A stretch of DNA of 64,000 nucleotides from positions 8,484,394-8,548,393 of the forward strand of contig NC_087084.1 in assembly GCF_026151205.1 (NCBI RefSeq). Reading direction: 5' to 3'. The DNA is from Bolinopsis microptera (taxonomy: Eukaryota; Ctenophora; Tentaculata; Lobata; Bolinopsidae). The position numbers and the translations under genes are program-made. The stretch's first letter is position 1; each line of letters opens with the position of its first letter. This document shows positions 24,501 through 43,084 of the stretch, one piece after another. The notes under the pieces are model-generated. The model searched no databases. It saw nothing but the letters and a program-made list of their open reading frames with translations, and was not told the origin of the DNA.

Positions 24501-25641
24501 AGATGACATTGGACAAGGCAAGAAAACAGGTAACTCAGATCAAGCTGTGCAAGATGATATTGGACACGGCAAGAAAACAGGTAACTCAGATCAAGCTGTG
24601 CAAGATGATATTGGGCACGGCAAGAAAACAGGTAACCCAGATCAAGATGATATTGGACAAGGCAAGAAAACAGGTAACCCAGATCAAGATGACATTGGAC
24701 AAGGCAAGAGAACAGGTAACCCAGATCAAGATGACATTGGACAAGGCAAGAGAAAAGATAACCCAGATCAAGATGACATTGGACAAGGCAAGAAAACAGG
24801 TAACCCAGATAAAGATGACATTGGACAAGGCAAGAAAACAGATAACCCAGATCAAGATGACATTGGACAAGGCAAGAAAACAGATAACCCAGATCAAGAT
24901 GACATTGGACAAGGCAAGAAAACAGGTAACCCAGATAAAGATGACATTGGACAAGGCAAGAAAACAGATAACCCAGATCAAGATGACATTGGACAAGGCA
25001 AGAAAACAGATAACCCAGGTCAAGATGACATTGGACAAGGCAAGAAAACAGATAACCCAGATCAAGATGACATTGGGCAAGGCAAGAAAACAGATAACTC
25101 AGATCAAGATGACATTGGACAAGGCAAGAAAACAGATAACCCAGATCAAGAGGACATTGGACAAGGCAAGAAAACAGATAACCCAGATCAAGATGACATT
25201 GGACAAGGCAAGAAAACAGATAACCCAGATCAAGAGGACATTGGACAAGGCAAGAGAACAGATAACCCAGATCAAGATGACATTGGACAAGGCAAGAGAA
25301 CAGATAACTCAGATCAAGAGGACATTGGACAAGGCAAGAAAACAGGTAACCCAGATCAAGATGACATTGGACACGGCAAGAGAACAGATAACTCAGATCA
25401 CGAGGACATTGGACAAGGCAAGAAAACAGATAACCCAGATGAAGATGACATTGGACAAGGCAAGAAAACAGATAACCCAGATCAAGATGACATTGGACAA
25501 GGCAAGAAAAAGGTAACCCAGATCAAGATGATATTGGACAAGGCAAGAAAACAGGTAACCCGTTATATGTACTTATGTATTACGCTTCCACGTAAAACAA
25601 TAGAATTGAACAAACAACAAAGTCCTCTACCAATTTCATGA
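11012..25641 (+). CDS. LDLa/SRCR-like GPCR of the LGR type with a giant repeat tail
   Basis: Five exons: 11012-11090, 11214-11308, 11704-11974, 12494-13179 and 18739-25641, all GT-AG with phases 1, 0, 1, 0. About 2,677 residues. Residues 1-22 are a signal peptide. An SRCR-like domain follows (CQKMGF ... AVLDNIKC), then Cys-rich sequence. The first LDLa module is completed only by joining exons 4 and 5 (its six Cys run across the junction), which proves the 5.6 kb intron 4. Two more LDLa modules lie near residues 646-706 (CGDGSDEETC, CDGTVDCLDFSDEC). The 7TM spans about 720-1062 and has LGR hallmarks (SVGDFLMGVHLL, TDFFCWLP, NSVINPLLY), a long second extracellular loop and no DRY box. It resembles relaxin-receptor/GRL101 types without leucine-rich repeats. 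The tail is about 100 copies of DDIGQGKKTGNPDQ. A one-base loss near 25510 changes the last 44 residues; without it the frame would stop at 25593-25595. Ligand unknown. Confidence 0.85.
12039..12172. repeat. nested palindromic fold-back element in GPCR intron 3
   Basis: The inner arms 12071-12094 and 12105-12128 are perfect 24-base reverse complements around a 10-base loop. The outer arms (12039-12069 and 12141-12172) are near-perfect complements of about 30 bases. Each outer arm also contains a self-palindrome of the form GGCTGTTAC-GTAACAGCC. A fold-back MITE is the likely explanation. No coding capacity. Confidence 0.85.
13180..14145. other. start of GPCR intron 4, no gene
   Basis: The donor GTTAGT is followed by a short local duplication (GTTAGTGAACTGCT appears twice, at 13180 and near 13221). 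An 11-bp tandem repeat (CAACACCCTAA) lies near 13619-13677. Otherwise the sequence is AT-rich and without exons that fit the flanking phases. Confidence 0.6.
14146..17989. repeat. 3.8 kb array of the 8-bp repeat TTATTATA
   Basis: About 480 head-to-tail copies of TTATTATA fill most of GPCR intron 4. From 14150 to about 16085 the units are essentially identical, apart from one register slip near 15527. From 16085 to the end, units with TCATTATA are mixed in irregularly. With no stop codon in the unit, the array reads as long spurious open frames. It is not coding: the flanking receptor exons splice over it in phase. Confidence 0.97.
18333..18520. repeat. 20-bp direct repeat in GPCR intron 4
   Basis: CCCGTAACTCTTACCTTTTT occurs at 18333-18352 and again at 18501-18520, about 170 bp apart, between the large array and exon 5. 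Significance unknown. Confidence 0.7.
18551..18592. repeat. (ACAG)n microsatellite
   Basis: A run of about ten ACAG/CAGA tetranucleotides lies about 150 bases before exon 5 of the GPCR gene. Confidence 0.95.
21160..25560 (+). repeat. 42-bp coding minisatellite of the GPCR tail, with higher-order structure
   Basis: About 100 copies of a 42-bp unit (14 codons) occur, with a 51-bp variant that adds three codons (AVQ before DDIGHGKKT). The variants recur in the same order: the block with AVQ units starting near 21.71 kb repeats near 22.28 kb, about 570 bp later, and again near 22.81, 23.93 and 24.27 kb. Larger segments were therefore duplicated after the basic unit. Neither strand has stops in several frames of the unit, so other frames look open too. 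The receptor frame is the one continuous with the 7TM. The repeat is highly charged and hydrophilic. Confidence 0.95.
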
Positions 25642-25843
25642 AAATGGTTAATGGTTAAAACTGGCTCCCCGCTCCAGCTAAGCATCCAGGCCTCCGAGAT
25701 CCGAACTGCAAAGCTATTGCTAAGTCATAAAGTCATAACAGATAAGTTCTACTTGGTATTTAAAACATTTTTTGGGGCTTTGTAATACTATGACGGCATT
25801 GCTTTGAATTTGAATTTCTGATGATATTGATTTTCACTTTCAG
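25642..25843. other. 3' flank of the GPCR gene
   Basis: The first part matches 9090-9235. No gene. A poly(A) signal is not obvious; AATAGAATTG near 25600 is the nearest AT-rich candidate. Confidence 0.5.
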
Positions 25844-27143
25844 TGCTATGTAACCTTTTTTTTTTTTTTTTTTTTTTTTTGTCGAGGGCGCTCACTCTAC
25901 CTCCCCGGATTAGCAAGGAGGCTACGTCCGCCTTGTGGCTAACGTCTGATGGAGCTCCTTTGGACTGCAGGCTTTGTACCTTTTGCTCTGCTTGGCATGG
26001 GGTTCGCAGAGCCCGGTACGTCCAAAAGACATAACATAGTTATGACCCGGTGGATCGGCGATGACCCTAAGGTTATCTGCCATAATGATCCGTCATCGAG
26101 AGACTCCATAGAACCCGTCTGGAGTCAGGTGTCGAAACACCCTCCCGGAAAAGGTAGTGCGTTACTTCGAGGAACTACCACCGCATTATGCTAGCGGGCC
26201 TGCCCTGGTGATCCTCGAGGTTGTGTCGTGCTTTTAGTATTTTTGAGGATCGAGTTGAGATGATATTAAACTCGAACCCTGGTGTGATGTTCCTTTGGTT
26301 TATCTTTGGTGTATTTAACTTTTGACGTCCCTTTGTTTCAGATTGTTTTGTTATGCTGCGCGCGGCTGTCTCGCGCTCTCGTGGAGTGCTGATTTTGGTC
26401 CTTTCTATACTGGTTTGTGTTGACGCTTTCCAGATTCTTCCTGTTGTAGAGCGCTCGCTTTGGAGTTTTAGTAATATTCCGTGGTTTAACATGGTTTTGC
26501 GGCTGGTTCAATAATGTCATTTTTCCATGACTGGATGGGTTATTTTTGTCCACTTTCCGTGGCGGAGTAGAGAGTGCCAGTCTCTGTACTGTGTTTGAAC
26601 TGCTGATGTGATTGAGTGAGTGAGATGCTGCATTGCTACTGGCTGACTCGCCAGCAGCAATGCAGGTCCAAGAAGAGAGAAGGAGAGACACTGTCCGTTT
26701 TCTGGGTGTGCCACCACCGACAGTGCTCCCACTTCTGTGGGGCTGAGAGTGTTGGCTCCAAGAACCAGCCGTGAGCGTACAGTGCCTGACCTTGACCATT
26801 GTTAATGATCTGGCCCGGCGCGCGCTACTTCGTAGCTCGTGCCGTCGGGAAGAAAGCGGCGCGCGCTACTTCGAAGAAATTTAGACGAGTAACATCCGTC
26901 AATGCCTGACCCCCTCTATGGTTAACTTGAGAATAATAGGACTATGCCATTCTCCAGGCCAATCCGTTCAGTAACCAGCTGACCCAGCACCACCTCTGAT
27001 GGAAGATGTGGTTCGGATTGGACTTCGCTAGGATTTGTCAGTTTTTCTGTAGACACTAATGCTCCCTCGAGGAAAGACATGAGCCCCGGCGAAGCTGACC
27101 AAAAACGTGACAAGGATTCTCACCCTGTAACTGCTATGTAACC
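25844..27143 (-). mobile_element. poly(A) retroposon with 12-bp target duplication
   Basis: A run of about 24 T (25856-25880) is the poly(A) tail of a minus-strand insert. TGCTATGTAACC stands at 25844-25855 and again at 27132-27143, so the insert is 25856-27131, about 1.28 kb. It is more GC-rich than its surroundings. A repeated GGCGCGCGCTACTTCG lies near 26817 and 26860. Short minus-strand open frames (26338-26799, 26922-27113) have no RT or endonuclease motif I can see. It is likely a non-autonomous or internally deleted non-LTR element moved by LINE machinery. Confidence 0.85.
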
Positions 27144-27579
27144 TGGCAGTAACGTTGTAAAGGACTTTGAGGGGGTCTGTAGTACCCCGCATAGTATGTT
27201 TGTGTTTCACTGATTTGTAAACTGAAGACGTAAATATGGGGATATAGATAATTCATAACATTTGGCCTATGAGTAGGCCCAGCTCTCATTACGTTTCTTT
27301 CATTGGTGATAGGAATGTTTGGAGTATTGGGTACCGCGATAGCACGACCGTCCTGAAAATTGAATTGCGCGATCCTCCGCAGACTCCTGTGACCATGGCG
27401 ACAACTCCAGGTTGCGCGTCCGAAACACGTTTTACACGTGGGCGCTGCTTAATTTACCCTGGAGAAGGTTGCACGGTGTCAGTTTTCTTAAATACAACTT
27501 TGACTCACACTGGATAAGAATTCAATTCTTGAGACTTCGAGTACTCGATTTTCAAAACTCCAACGACACCATCCGAACG
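27144..27579 (+). promoter_or_regulatory. upstream region of the intact small membrane-protein gene
   Basis: The block 27385-27490 is conserved with 4020-4140 upstream of the first cluster (GACCATGGCGACAACTCCAG). Conservation ahead of two gene clusters suggests a promoter or 5' UTR. AT-rich TATA-like strings lie near 27235-27250. Nothing else is seen. Confidence 0.4.
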
Positions 27580-28086
27580 ATGACAGCTTTATCCCAATCG
27601 TTCGACTTGTTGGCATTGTGGTTCGTCACACTGATTATAAGTTCGATACTATTTATCAGCTTGTATGCCAAAATCCTGCAACTCAGCAGAAAGTTTTTAA
27701 AAAACAACACTGAGATTTTGGAGTTAAAGAAGACGGTAGAAGACTCTGTAAAAAGCATCGACAAGACGCTCTATAGTATTTTGGATGAGATGGGCCAATC
27801 GTCCACTCCTTCTCTAGCGGCTAGATGGAGTCTTAATCCACCAGTGGATTCGTGTGTCATAAATATGGTGGACAATTGGACGGATAACGCCATTTCTGAA
27901 GGGTCGATCAATAAACCGGACCAATACGGAATTAACTGGAAACTTTACGGGAACTACGATAAGTATCCCGTTAAGTCTTTCGAGTTTAAATGTCTACAGG
28001 GTAAAGACCCAAAGACTTGGCCTTTGGTTGAAATAGACGAGGGTTCAATCATTTCTACTGAAAGTGGTTCAGTCTGCAATATCTGA
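27580..28086 (+). CDS. small single-pass membrane protein, intact family member (d)
   Basis: One uninterrupted frame of 168 residues ends in TGA at 28086. Residues about 8-29 form one hydrophobic membrane segment (LALWFVTLIISSILFISLY). A charged, probably coiled-coil stretch follows (about 36-68, FLKNNTEILELKKTVEDSVK). After it comes a domain with Cys at about 90, 135 and 166, the block STPSLAARWSLNPPVDS, and repeated Trp and Tyr. The start is set at 27580 because the pseudogene at 4576 has the ATG at the same place; the frame is open further upstream but is not conserved there. At least four decayed relatives lie in the window. I do not recognise the family. A type II or signal-anchored surface or ER protein is plausible. 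Confidence 0.7.
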   Translation: MTALSQSFDLLALWFVTLIISSILFISLYAKILQLSRKFLKNNTEILELKKTVEDSVKSIDKTLYSILDEMGQSSTPSLAARWSLNPPVDSCVINMVDNWTDNAISEGSINKPDQYGINWKLYGNYDKYPVKSFEFKCLQGKDPKTWPLVEIDEGSIISTESGSVCNI

Positions 28087-28230
28087 GTAAGTTTACATAA
28101 TATTCTTTAAGTGTATACCTGAAATTTGGCTTGCATTTTTTATCACTATAGATGGAGAAAAAATGGAGAAAAAAATTGATTTTAACCCTTAACGTTTCCC
28201 CCAGGCAAAAAAGACCCTCGATACCTCCGG
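28087..28230. other. 3' flank of the intact membrane-protein gene
   Basis: Short AT-rich sequence before the minisatellite. No feature recognised. Confidence 0.4.
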
Positions 28231-28487
28231 TTGAAGCCTAGCTCCCGGACCATTTCCGCAGTTAACTTGTCCTGCGATGCCTTTCACAACATCGATTGAT
28301 GACGGTTGAAGCCTAGCTCCCGGACTACTTCCGCAGTTAACTTGTCCTGCGATGCCTTTCACAACATCGATTGATGACGGTTGAAGCCTAGCTCCCGGAC
28401 CATTTCCGCAGTTAACTTGTCCTGCGATGCCTTTCACAACATCGATTGATGACGGTTGAAGCCTAGCTCCCGGACTACTTCCGCAGA
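28231..28487. repeat. 75-bp minisatellite, three full units and a partial one
   Basis: Units start at 28231, 28306, 28381 and 28456. They differ at a few bases (CCATTT against CTACTT). The period is divisible by three, which explains a spurious open frame on the minus strand. The same unit is found once at 4886-4990. Confidence 0.95.
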
Positions 28488-28845
28488 ATTATCCCATTCC
28501 CAATGATGCAGATTGGAAGCTCTATCAGTATCTGTGGTAGTAGACATGTGGGCATTATGCCAGTCGCCAGTCGCCAGTCGACAGCTGCATCATCAACATG
28601 GTCGATGACTGGCTGGACGAAGCCGGCTCTAACGGGCCGATCAAGGCCGACAATGAAGAAGATTAGCCGGACCAGTACGGCATAAAATGGGGACTGTACG
28701 GGAACTACAATCAGTATCCTGTAAAGACCTTTGAATTTAAGCATTAAGTGTGCTGCAGGGTAAAGACCCAAAGACTTGGCCTTTGACAGAAATATATGAG
28801 GGTTCAATCGTATCGATTGAAAGTGGTTCAGTCTGCAATGTCTTA
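28488..28845 (+). pseudogene. decayed copy (e) of the small membrane-protein family, C-terminal half
   Basis: It matches copy (c) and the 3' half of the intact gene (VDSC, the region around WGLYGNYNQYPVKTFE in shifted frames, and a tail resembling SGSVCNV). The N-terminal membrane segment is missing and frameshifts are present, so it is not functional. It stands next to the 75-bp repeat exactly as copy (c) does. Confidence 0.75.
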
Positions 28846-29235
28846 TTATTATTGTATTTATGTCCCTGACGATTGATCACACATGAAATTTAAAGTTGGA
28901 CGATTACGTTGGTCGTTTACTTTGTACCGCTTTGTGAATAGCTCCTAATTTTAGTAGAGCACTTTGTATAACCAGAAACACACTATTAAAATATAATTGA
29001 CCGACTTTTTAGTTGATCGTTATCATAAATTTCAAAATGAAACAAAGAACTTGTAAAAACAATAGTTAAAATTTGTATGAATATCATCGAATGCAATAGT
29101 ATATCCAGCCATAAAATTATCCAGGACCCAGTATAAAATGCCATTCTGCACAACACCTAGAAATATATGTAGTACCAGTAAGTGGCGGAGAAAATCTAGA
29201 GAAGGCGGCAAATTCTAAACAAAGAAGAAGATGAA
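28846..29235. other. downstream flank holding two empty insertion sites
   Basis: This matches 5558-5681, 7985-8152 and 8811-8925 in order. It carries one TA at 28967-28968 and one CCAGGACCCAG near 29125 where the first cluster has its two insertions. No gene. Confidence 0.85.
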
Positions 29236-30128
29236 CGAGAAAGGAAATTACCTGCCAAATCAATAAGAATTACATTTTTTTCCCTAACTTCTTAGGCAAA
29301 AAATAAGACATTACATTCAGGAAAACTAAAAAGCATTCTTCGATCGTTTCTCTCTATTGCTTGAATCGAAAATCTTGAGGTCGGATTATAAAAAACTTTT
29401 AAGTCATAATAATCATAAGAAAAAGATGTAAACCGTCAATACACAAAATTAATGATGTATTTATTCTTTTTTCAGCGTCCATAATTTGTATAAAAAGAAG
29501 AAGTTGATCCGTGTTAAATGAGACGCATATCTTAAAATGTAAGAAGTTTCTTCATTCTTGAACTGGTGGATTTAGAAATTCTAAATATGTACATATATTA
29601 TGCATGATAAAAGAAGATTGAAGATAATGCTGTTGATATGATGAATAGTGTAACTGTAAGACGCCAAACCAATCGAACAAAAATTAAACACTTCAACAAT
29701 TTAACGTCAAATTATGGCATGGCAAAAAATTATGACACATCTTTACATCAAAGTAGTAATATACATCTCATAATAATAATGTATAAATCTTATTATATCT
29801 ATAACATTTTAAATGCATCTAATTTGAGCGAAAAATTATTAACTTCAGCTGTTTTTATATCATTTTTACAGCCTAAAAACTTGGTTTAAATTGGTAAATG
29901 AAAAAGCAATATTAAAACCTAAATCTAGCGTTTAAATTTGGAAAGAGCGCGCGAGGAATGTTTAAAAAGATCAAAAGAAGCACTGGATTTGAAATATACC
30001 TACCAACAAGGCTATACTTTCACCTCGAAATTCGCAAATGTATCAAAAAAAGGGGCGGTTAACACAAATCAACGTAATCGTAAAACCACAAGTCCATCCA
30101 AGAGTTTCAATCGCCGTGCAATAAAACG
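29236..30128. other. 3' flank of the PAK gene
   Basis: AT-rich, with short open frames of no coding character. Part of it (from about 29400) is present twice more as error-rich copies near 52.9-53.5 and 53.5-54.1 kb. Confidence 0.5.
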
Positions 30129-30190
30129 TGACGTCACGGCTTGTAGCGTGACGTCATACCATTGTGCGTGACCATGTGATGGGTCACGTG
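30129..30190. promoter_or_regulatory. two CRE palindromes and an E-box beyond the PAK stop codon
   Basis: TGACGTCA occurs perfectly at 30129-30136 and 30149-30156, with starts 20 bp apart. CACGTG follows at 30185-30190, about ten bases past the PAK stop codon. TGACGTCA is the known CREB/ATF site. Function here is inferred from the motifs only. Confidence 0.45.
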
Positions 30191-30200
30191 AGCAGTGTTT

Positions 30201-39407
<9,207 letters not shown>

Positions 39408-39686
39408 CCCTACCACCTATAAGTGGGAGAGTGGTTAGTTGGGCTAATTGGATGATTAGTTTCTGTACTCAATTAGTCATTTTTCGTGACATGTAATGCC
39501 AGTTATGATAATTTTGAACCTGTGAAGTGTGAGTGGAGATTTGCTGAAAATGTTTGCTAAAATAACAAGTTTGCTAGAATAACAAGTGAAGTAGATACGA
39601 TTGATTCCAGAATCACGCGTTATAGAAATGACGCGGTGCTATCGCGGAGATATCAAATCGTGTTGCCGAATATATCGAGAGAATAG

Positions 39687-42600
39687 TTACTCCAGTAGCA
39701 GGGAATAGTTGAGTGTGCACTTCGATGTACACGATTTCTGACAACACAGGGTTGTTTGTTAGATCATTCTTAACCAAAATCGTTTAGGTACGCAATTTGT
39801 GTCGCTAGACATAACCCTACAGGGCAAATTTTCTAAATTACCCTCAGTCGCATATACGGGATTTTTGTATTTCAGCTCCTAAAGGTCATAGAGACTTGAA
39901 TTTTAGCTTAAAATTACCGCAATGGCTACATTTATATACAAGTTATGAAGCAACATAAGGTCTCCAGTGCTTCATTTTATAGATATTGACAAAAAACTGG
40001 TTTTTTTTTCTCAGCGAACCAAAAATGGCACTGAATTTTGATAACTTGAACTAGGAAAGTCGTAGAGACTTGAATTTTAGCTTAAAATGACCGCAAACAT
40101 CATATTTATATACAACTTATAAAGCAATATAAGCCCTTTAATGCTTATTTGTTGAGATATTGACAAAAATCAGTCATTTTGGCTACAAGTGTGAGGAAAA
40201 ATACCAAATTGGGCAACTACTTTGGTATTTTGACACACCCCACAACACTTACCATCATCCTTGATTACACATCTTGATTCCACTGGCATCCTCATTCCTC
40301 CCACAGGACTGCCATACCCCAGAGGTAGGCAAAGCATTCTTATGCTATCCTCTCGTGGGCCAACCAGGCCCAGCCTCTCTAAAAAATAAATAAATTTTTT
40401 TTAAAAAAACTTCTTTGGTCTTTTTTTGACAATTTTTGTGCTCAAGTTATTAAAATGTGCTTTGCAGTTGTAGATCGGATGTTTTCTTCCAATATGGGTT
40501 TCGGTATAAATCCGGAAGCACCCGGTTCATGGGTGATAGGGGTTAAAAATCCTGAAATGTCAGGCGATGGGCGAGACAATTGTCTGAATTTGGTTATAAA
40601 ATCACTCTTTGCTAGGGTTTGCTTTTTTCCGCTACATCGATCCGCTTTCTAACTACTGATCATCCCCCTCTACATCATTGATCATTCTCTTTTAGATACA
40701 TGATTTCTATAAGTTCTTGAAGGTACATCCGGCATGATGTAAAGTTTATATCAAAGCATTTTAATGTGGTCTTAACAAGTTGCAAGATATTCAAGTTCAT
40801 TAATAAAACAGAGATTGTAGGATATCCTTCTTTTACATATTGAGTAATTGTGGGATTTTTGAGGGGGAGGCTATAAAATGGCCAAATATAATTTAAACGT
40901 AAACGACCCAATAATAATATTAAAAGTAGAATGAAACTACTTAAAACTTATACAGATTTAAACTTATACAGATTTATGGTATCCTGTTTCAAGACGCTTG
41001 CTCCTGATTTTTAGCAACAATATCGACTGACCCCACAACGTTGTAATATAATTGTGGGTAGGCAATCACTTGATCTATAAGTTTTGAACGGTAGTTTGTA
41101 AAAATAATTATTTCCAAGGTAATACTAACTTTCAAAGGTACATCTTAAGTTATCATCAAATTATTCGGGTTGACAGTATTAAACATTTTGAATCGGGAAA
41201 TCAAAGCGTAACTTTTTGATTACAGATAAACGATGTGGATGCGGATGTTGTACAATGTACATTAACGTCATCTTAAATCTATTTTGAATGGAGTATTATA
41301 CAGTAGTTCAACTATATAATTGCATATCCAGTATTCACCTACAAGCATTTAACTGCTTGGCGTGATAAGGTACATCTTTGAATGGTAGTAGGGTCTTTCA
41401 GCGACACAGCAATATCACTTCCATGGTAGTCCCCGGCTTATGACAGGTTCATAGCGGTATCAAACATGTTTTATGGGCCTAACTCCCAATCATCTGTCCA
41501 AATAATGGTGTTTCTGGACAGATAGATGGTGTATGGTGCCTTCATGCTAATTTCAGCGATCTTCATGCAGGCCTTATTCTCTTTAGTGTTTACGTTCAGG
41601 TGGTTCATAAAGGTTTGGAGGCTGCAGTTGTAAATGACTCGAACTCCAAATTCTACTGTCTGGAACTTGCAAGCCCATCCGTTGGCTTCTATCTCTTCTG
41701 TCAGCTGCTGATATCTCCTTATCTTATTTTCTCTTGATCAGCAAAGTTCTCCTCATTCAGATGCACCTTCTTCGCTTTATCTAAATAGATCACTACATCT
41801 GGTCTCAATAGTATTATCCTAATGTAATGTCTAACAATAACGTTTATAAGCGCTACAATTTCGAACTAGCGGACCATATTCGGAAGAGAAATTTGGGACA
41901 GTATTTTGCTTGGAAATACTGATTTAATCGAATTGTAACCACAAAAATGACTCCCAATAATAGTCTTATGGAAAGTGTGAATAAATATTAAAGATTAAAA
42001 ATAATACAGGTTTGACTATGAAGTTTCGTCAATAATCACGTAAAGAATAATAGATAACCTACAATCTTTGTTTGGTAAACCAATTTGGTATATTTCCTCA
42101 CATGTGTAGCCAAAATTACTCAATATGTAAAAGAAGGATATCCTACAATCTTTTTTTTATTAGTGAACTTAAATATCTTGCAACTTGTTAAGACCACATT
42201 AAAATGCTTTGATATAGACTTTACTTCATGCCGGATATACCTTCAAGAACTTATAGAAATCATATATCTAAAAGAGAATGATCAATGATGTAGAGGGGGA
42301 TGATCAGTAGTTAGAAAGCGGATCGATGTAGCGGAAAAAAGCAAACCCTAGCAAAGAGTGATTTTATAACCAAATTCAGACAATTGTCTCGCCCATCGCC
42401 TGACATTTCAGGGTTTTTAACCCCTATCACCCATGAACCGGGTGCTTCCGGATTTATACCGAAACCCATATTGGAAGAAAACATCCGATCTACAACTGCA
42501 AAGCACATTTTAATAACTTGAGCACAAAACTTGTCAAAAAAAAGACCGAAGTAGTTGCCCAATTTGGTATTTTTCCTCACACGTGTAGCCAAAATGACTG

Positions 42601-43081
42601 ATTTTTGTCAATATCTCAACAAATAAGCATTAAAGGGCTTATATTGCTTTATAAGTTGTATATAAATATGATGTTTGCGGTCATTTTAAGCTAAAATTCA
42701 AGTCTCTACGACCTTCCTAGTTCAAGTTATCAAAATTCAGTGCCATTTTTGGTTCGCTGAGATAAAAAACAGTTTTTTGTCAATATCTATAAAACGAAGC
42801 ACCGGAGACCTTATGTTGCTTCATAACTTGTATATAAATGTAGCCATTGCGGTAATTTTAAGCTAAAATTCAAGTCTCTATGACCTTTAGGAGCTGAAAT
42901 ACAAAAATCCCGTATATGCGACTGAGGGTAATTTAGAAAATTTGCCCTGTAGGGTTATGTCTAGCGACACAAATTGCGTACCTAAACGATTTTGGTTAAG
43001 AATGATCTAACAAACAACCCTGTGTTGTCAGAAATCGTGTACATCGAAGTGCACACTCAACTATTCCCTGCTACTAGAGTA
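39687..43081. mobile_element. 3.4 kb element with about 1 kb inverted arms, allelic empty site present
   Basis: The left end TTACTCCAGTAGCAGGGAAT and the complement of the right end (TACTCTAGTAGCAGGGAAT) begin inverted arms. They run to about 40911 on the left and from about 42085 on the right, with only scattered differences. The second copy of this locus runs straight through at 63772-63774 with a single TAG. The element here is flanked by TAG on both sides (39684-39686 and 43082-43084), so the borders and a probable 3-bp target duplication are clear. The spacer holds a retroelement endonuclease remnant. No transposase is seen. It is a fold-back type element, probably mobilised in trans. 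Confidence 0.9.
41471..41805 (-). pseudogene. retroelement endonuclease-domain remnant in the spacer
   Basis: The minus strand reads RPDVVIYLDKAKKVHLNE. After one frame change near 41715 it goes on with RYQQLTEEIEANGWACKF, then VEFGVRVIYNC and a tail to a stop at 41471. The RPD start followed by YQxLxxExxxxGW resembles the C-terminal endonuclease-like region of restriction-like-endonuclease LINEs, as I remember that family. It is short, frameshifted and inactive. Confidence 0.55.
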
Positions 43082-43084
43082 TAG

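Noticed and set aside
20924-25516. Long open frames on both strands over the tail repeat, besides the receptor frame
   Set aside because: The 42-bp unit lacks stops in several frames. Only the receptor frame is joined to a recognisable domain and splice structure.
21160-25560. Regularly spaced repeats that could recall a CRISPR array
   Set aside because: There are no unique spacers; units abut head to tail, are coding, and the DNA is eukaryotic.
26338-26799. A 153-residue minus-strand open frame within the retroposon
   Set aside because: It is Ser/Thr/Asn-rich and overlaps other open frames, with no recognisable domain. It is kept only as part of the mobile element.
27412-27579. A longer N-terminus for the intact small membrane protein
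   Set aside because: The frame is open but lies in the conserved upstream block. The paralogue at 4576 supports the later ATG, and the membrane segment then falls near the N-terminus.
40455-40652. A 65-residue open frame that occurs twice (also at 42311-42592 on the minus strand)
   Set aside because: It appears twice only because it lies in both inverted arms of the 3.4 kb element. No domain is recognisable.
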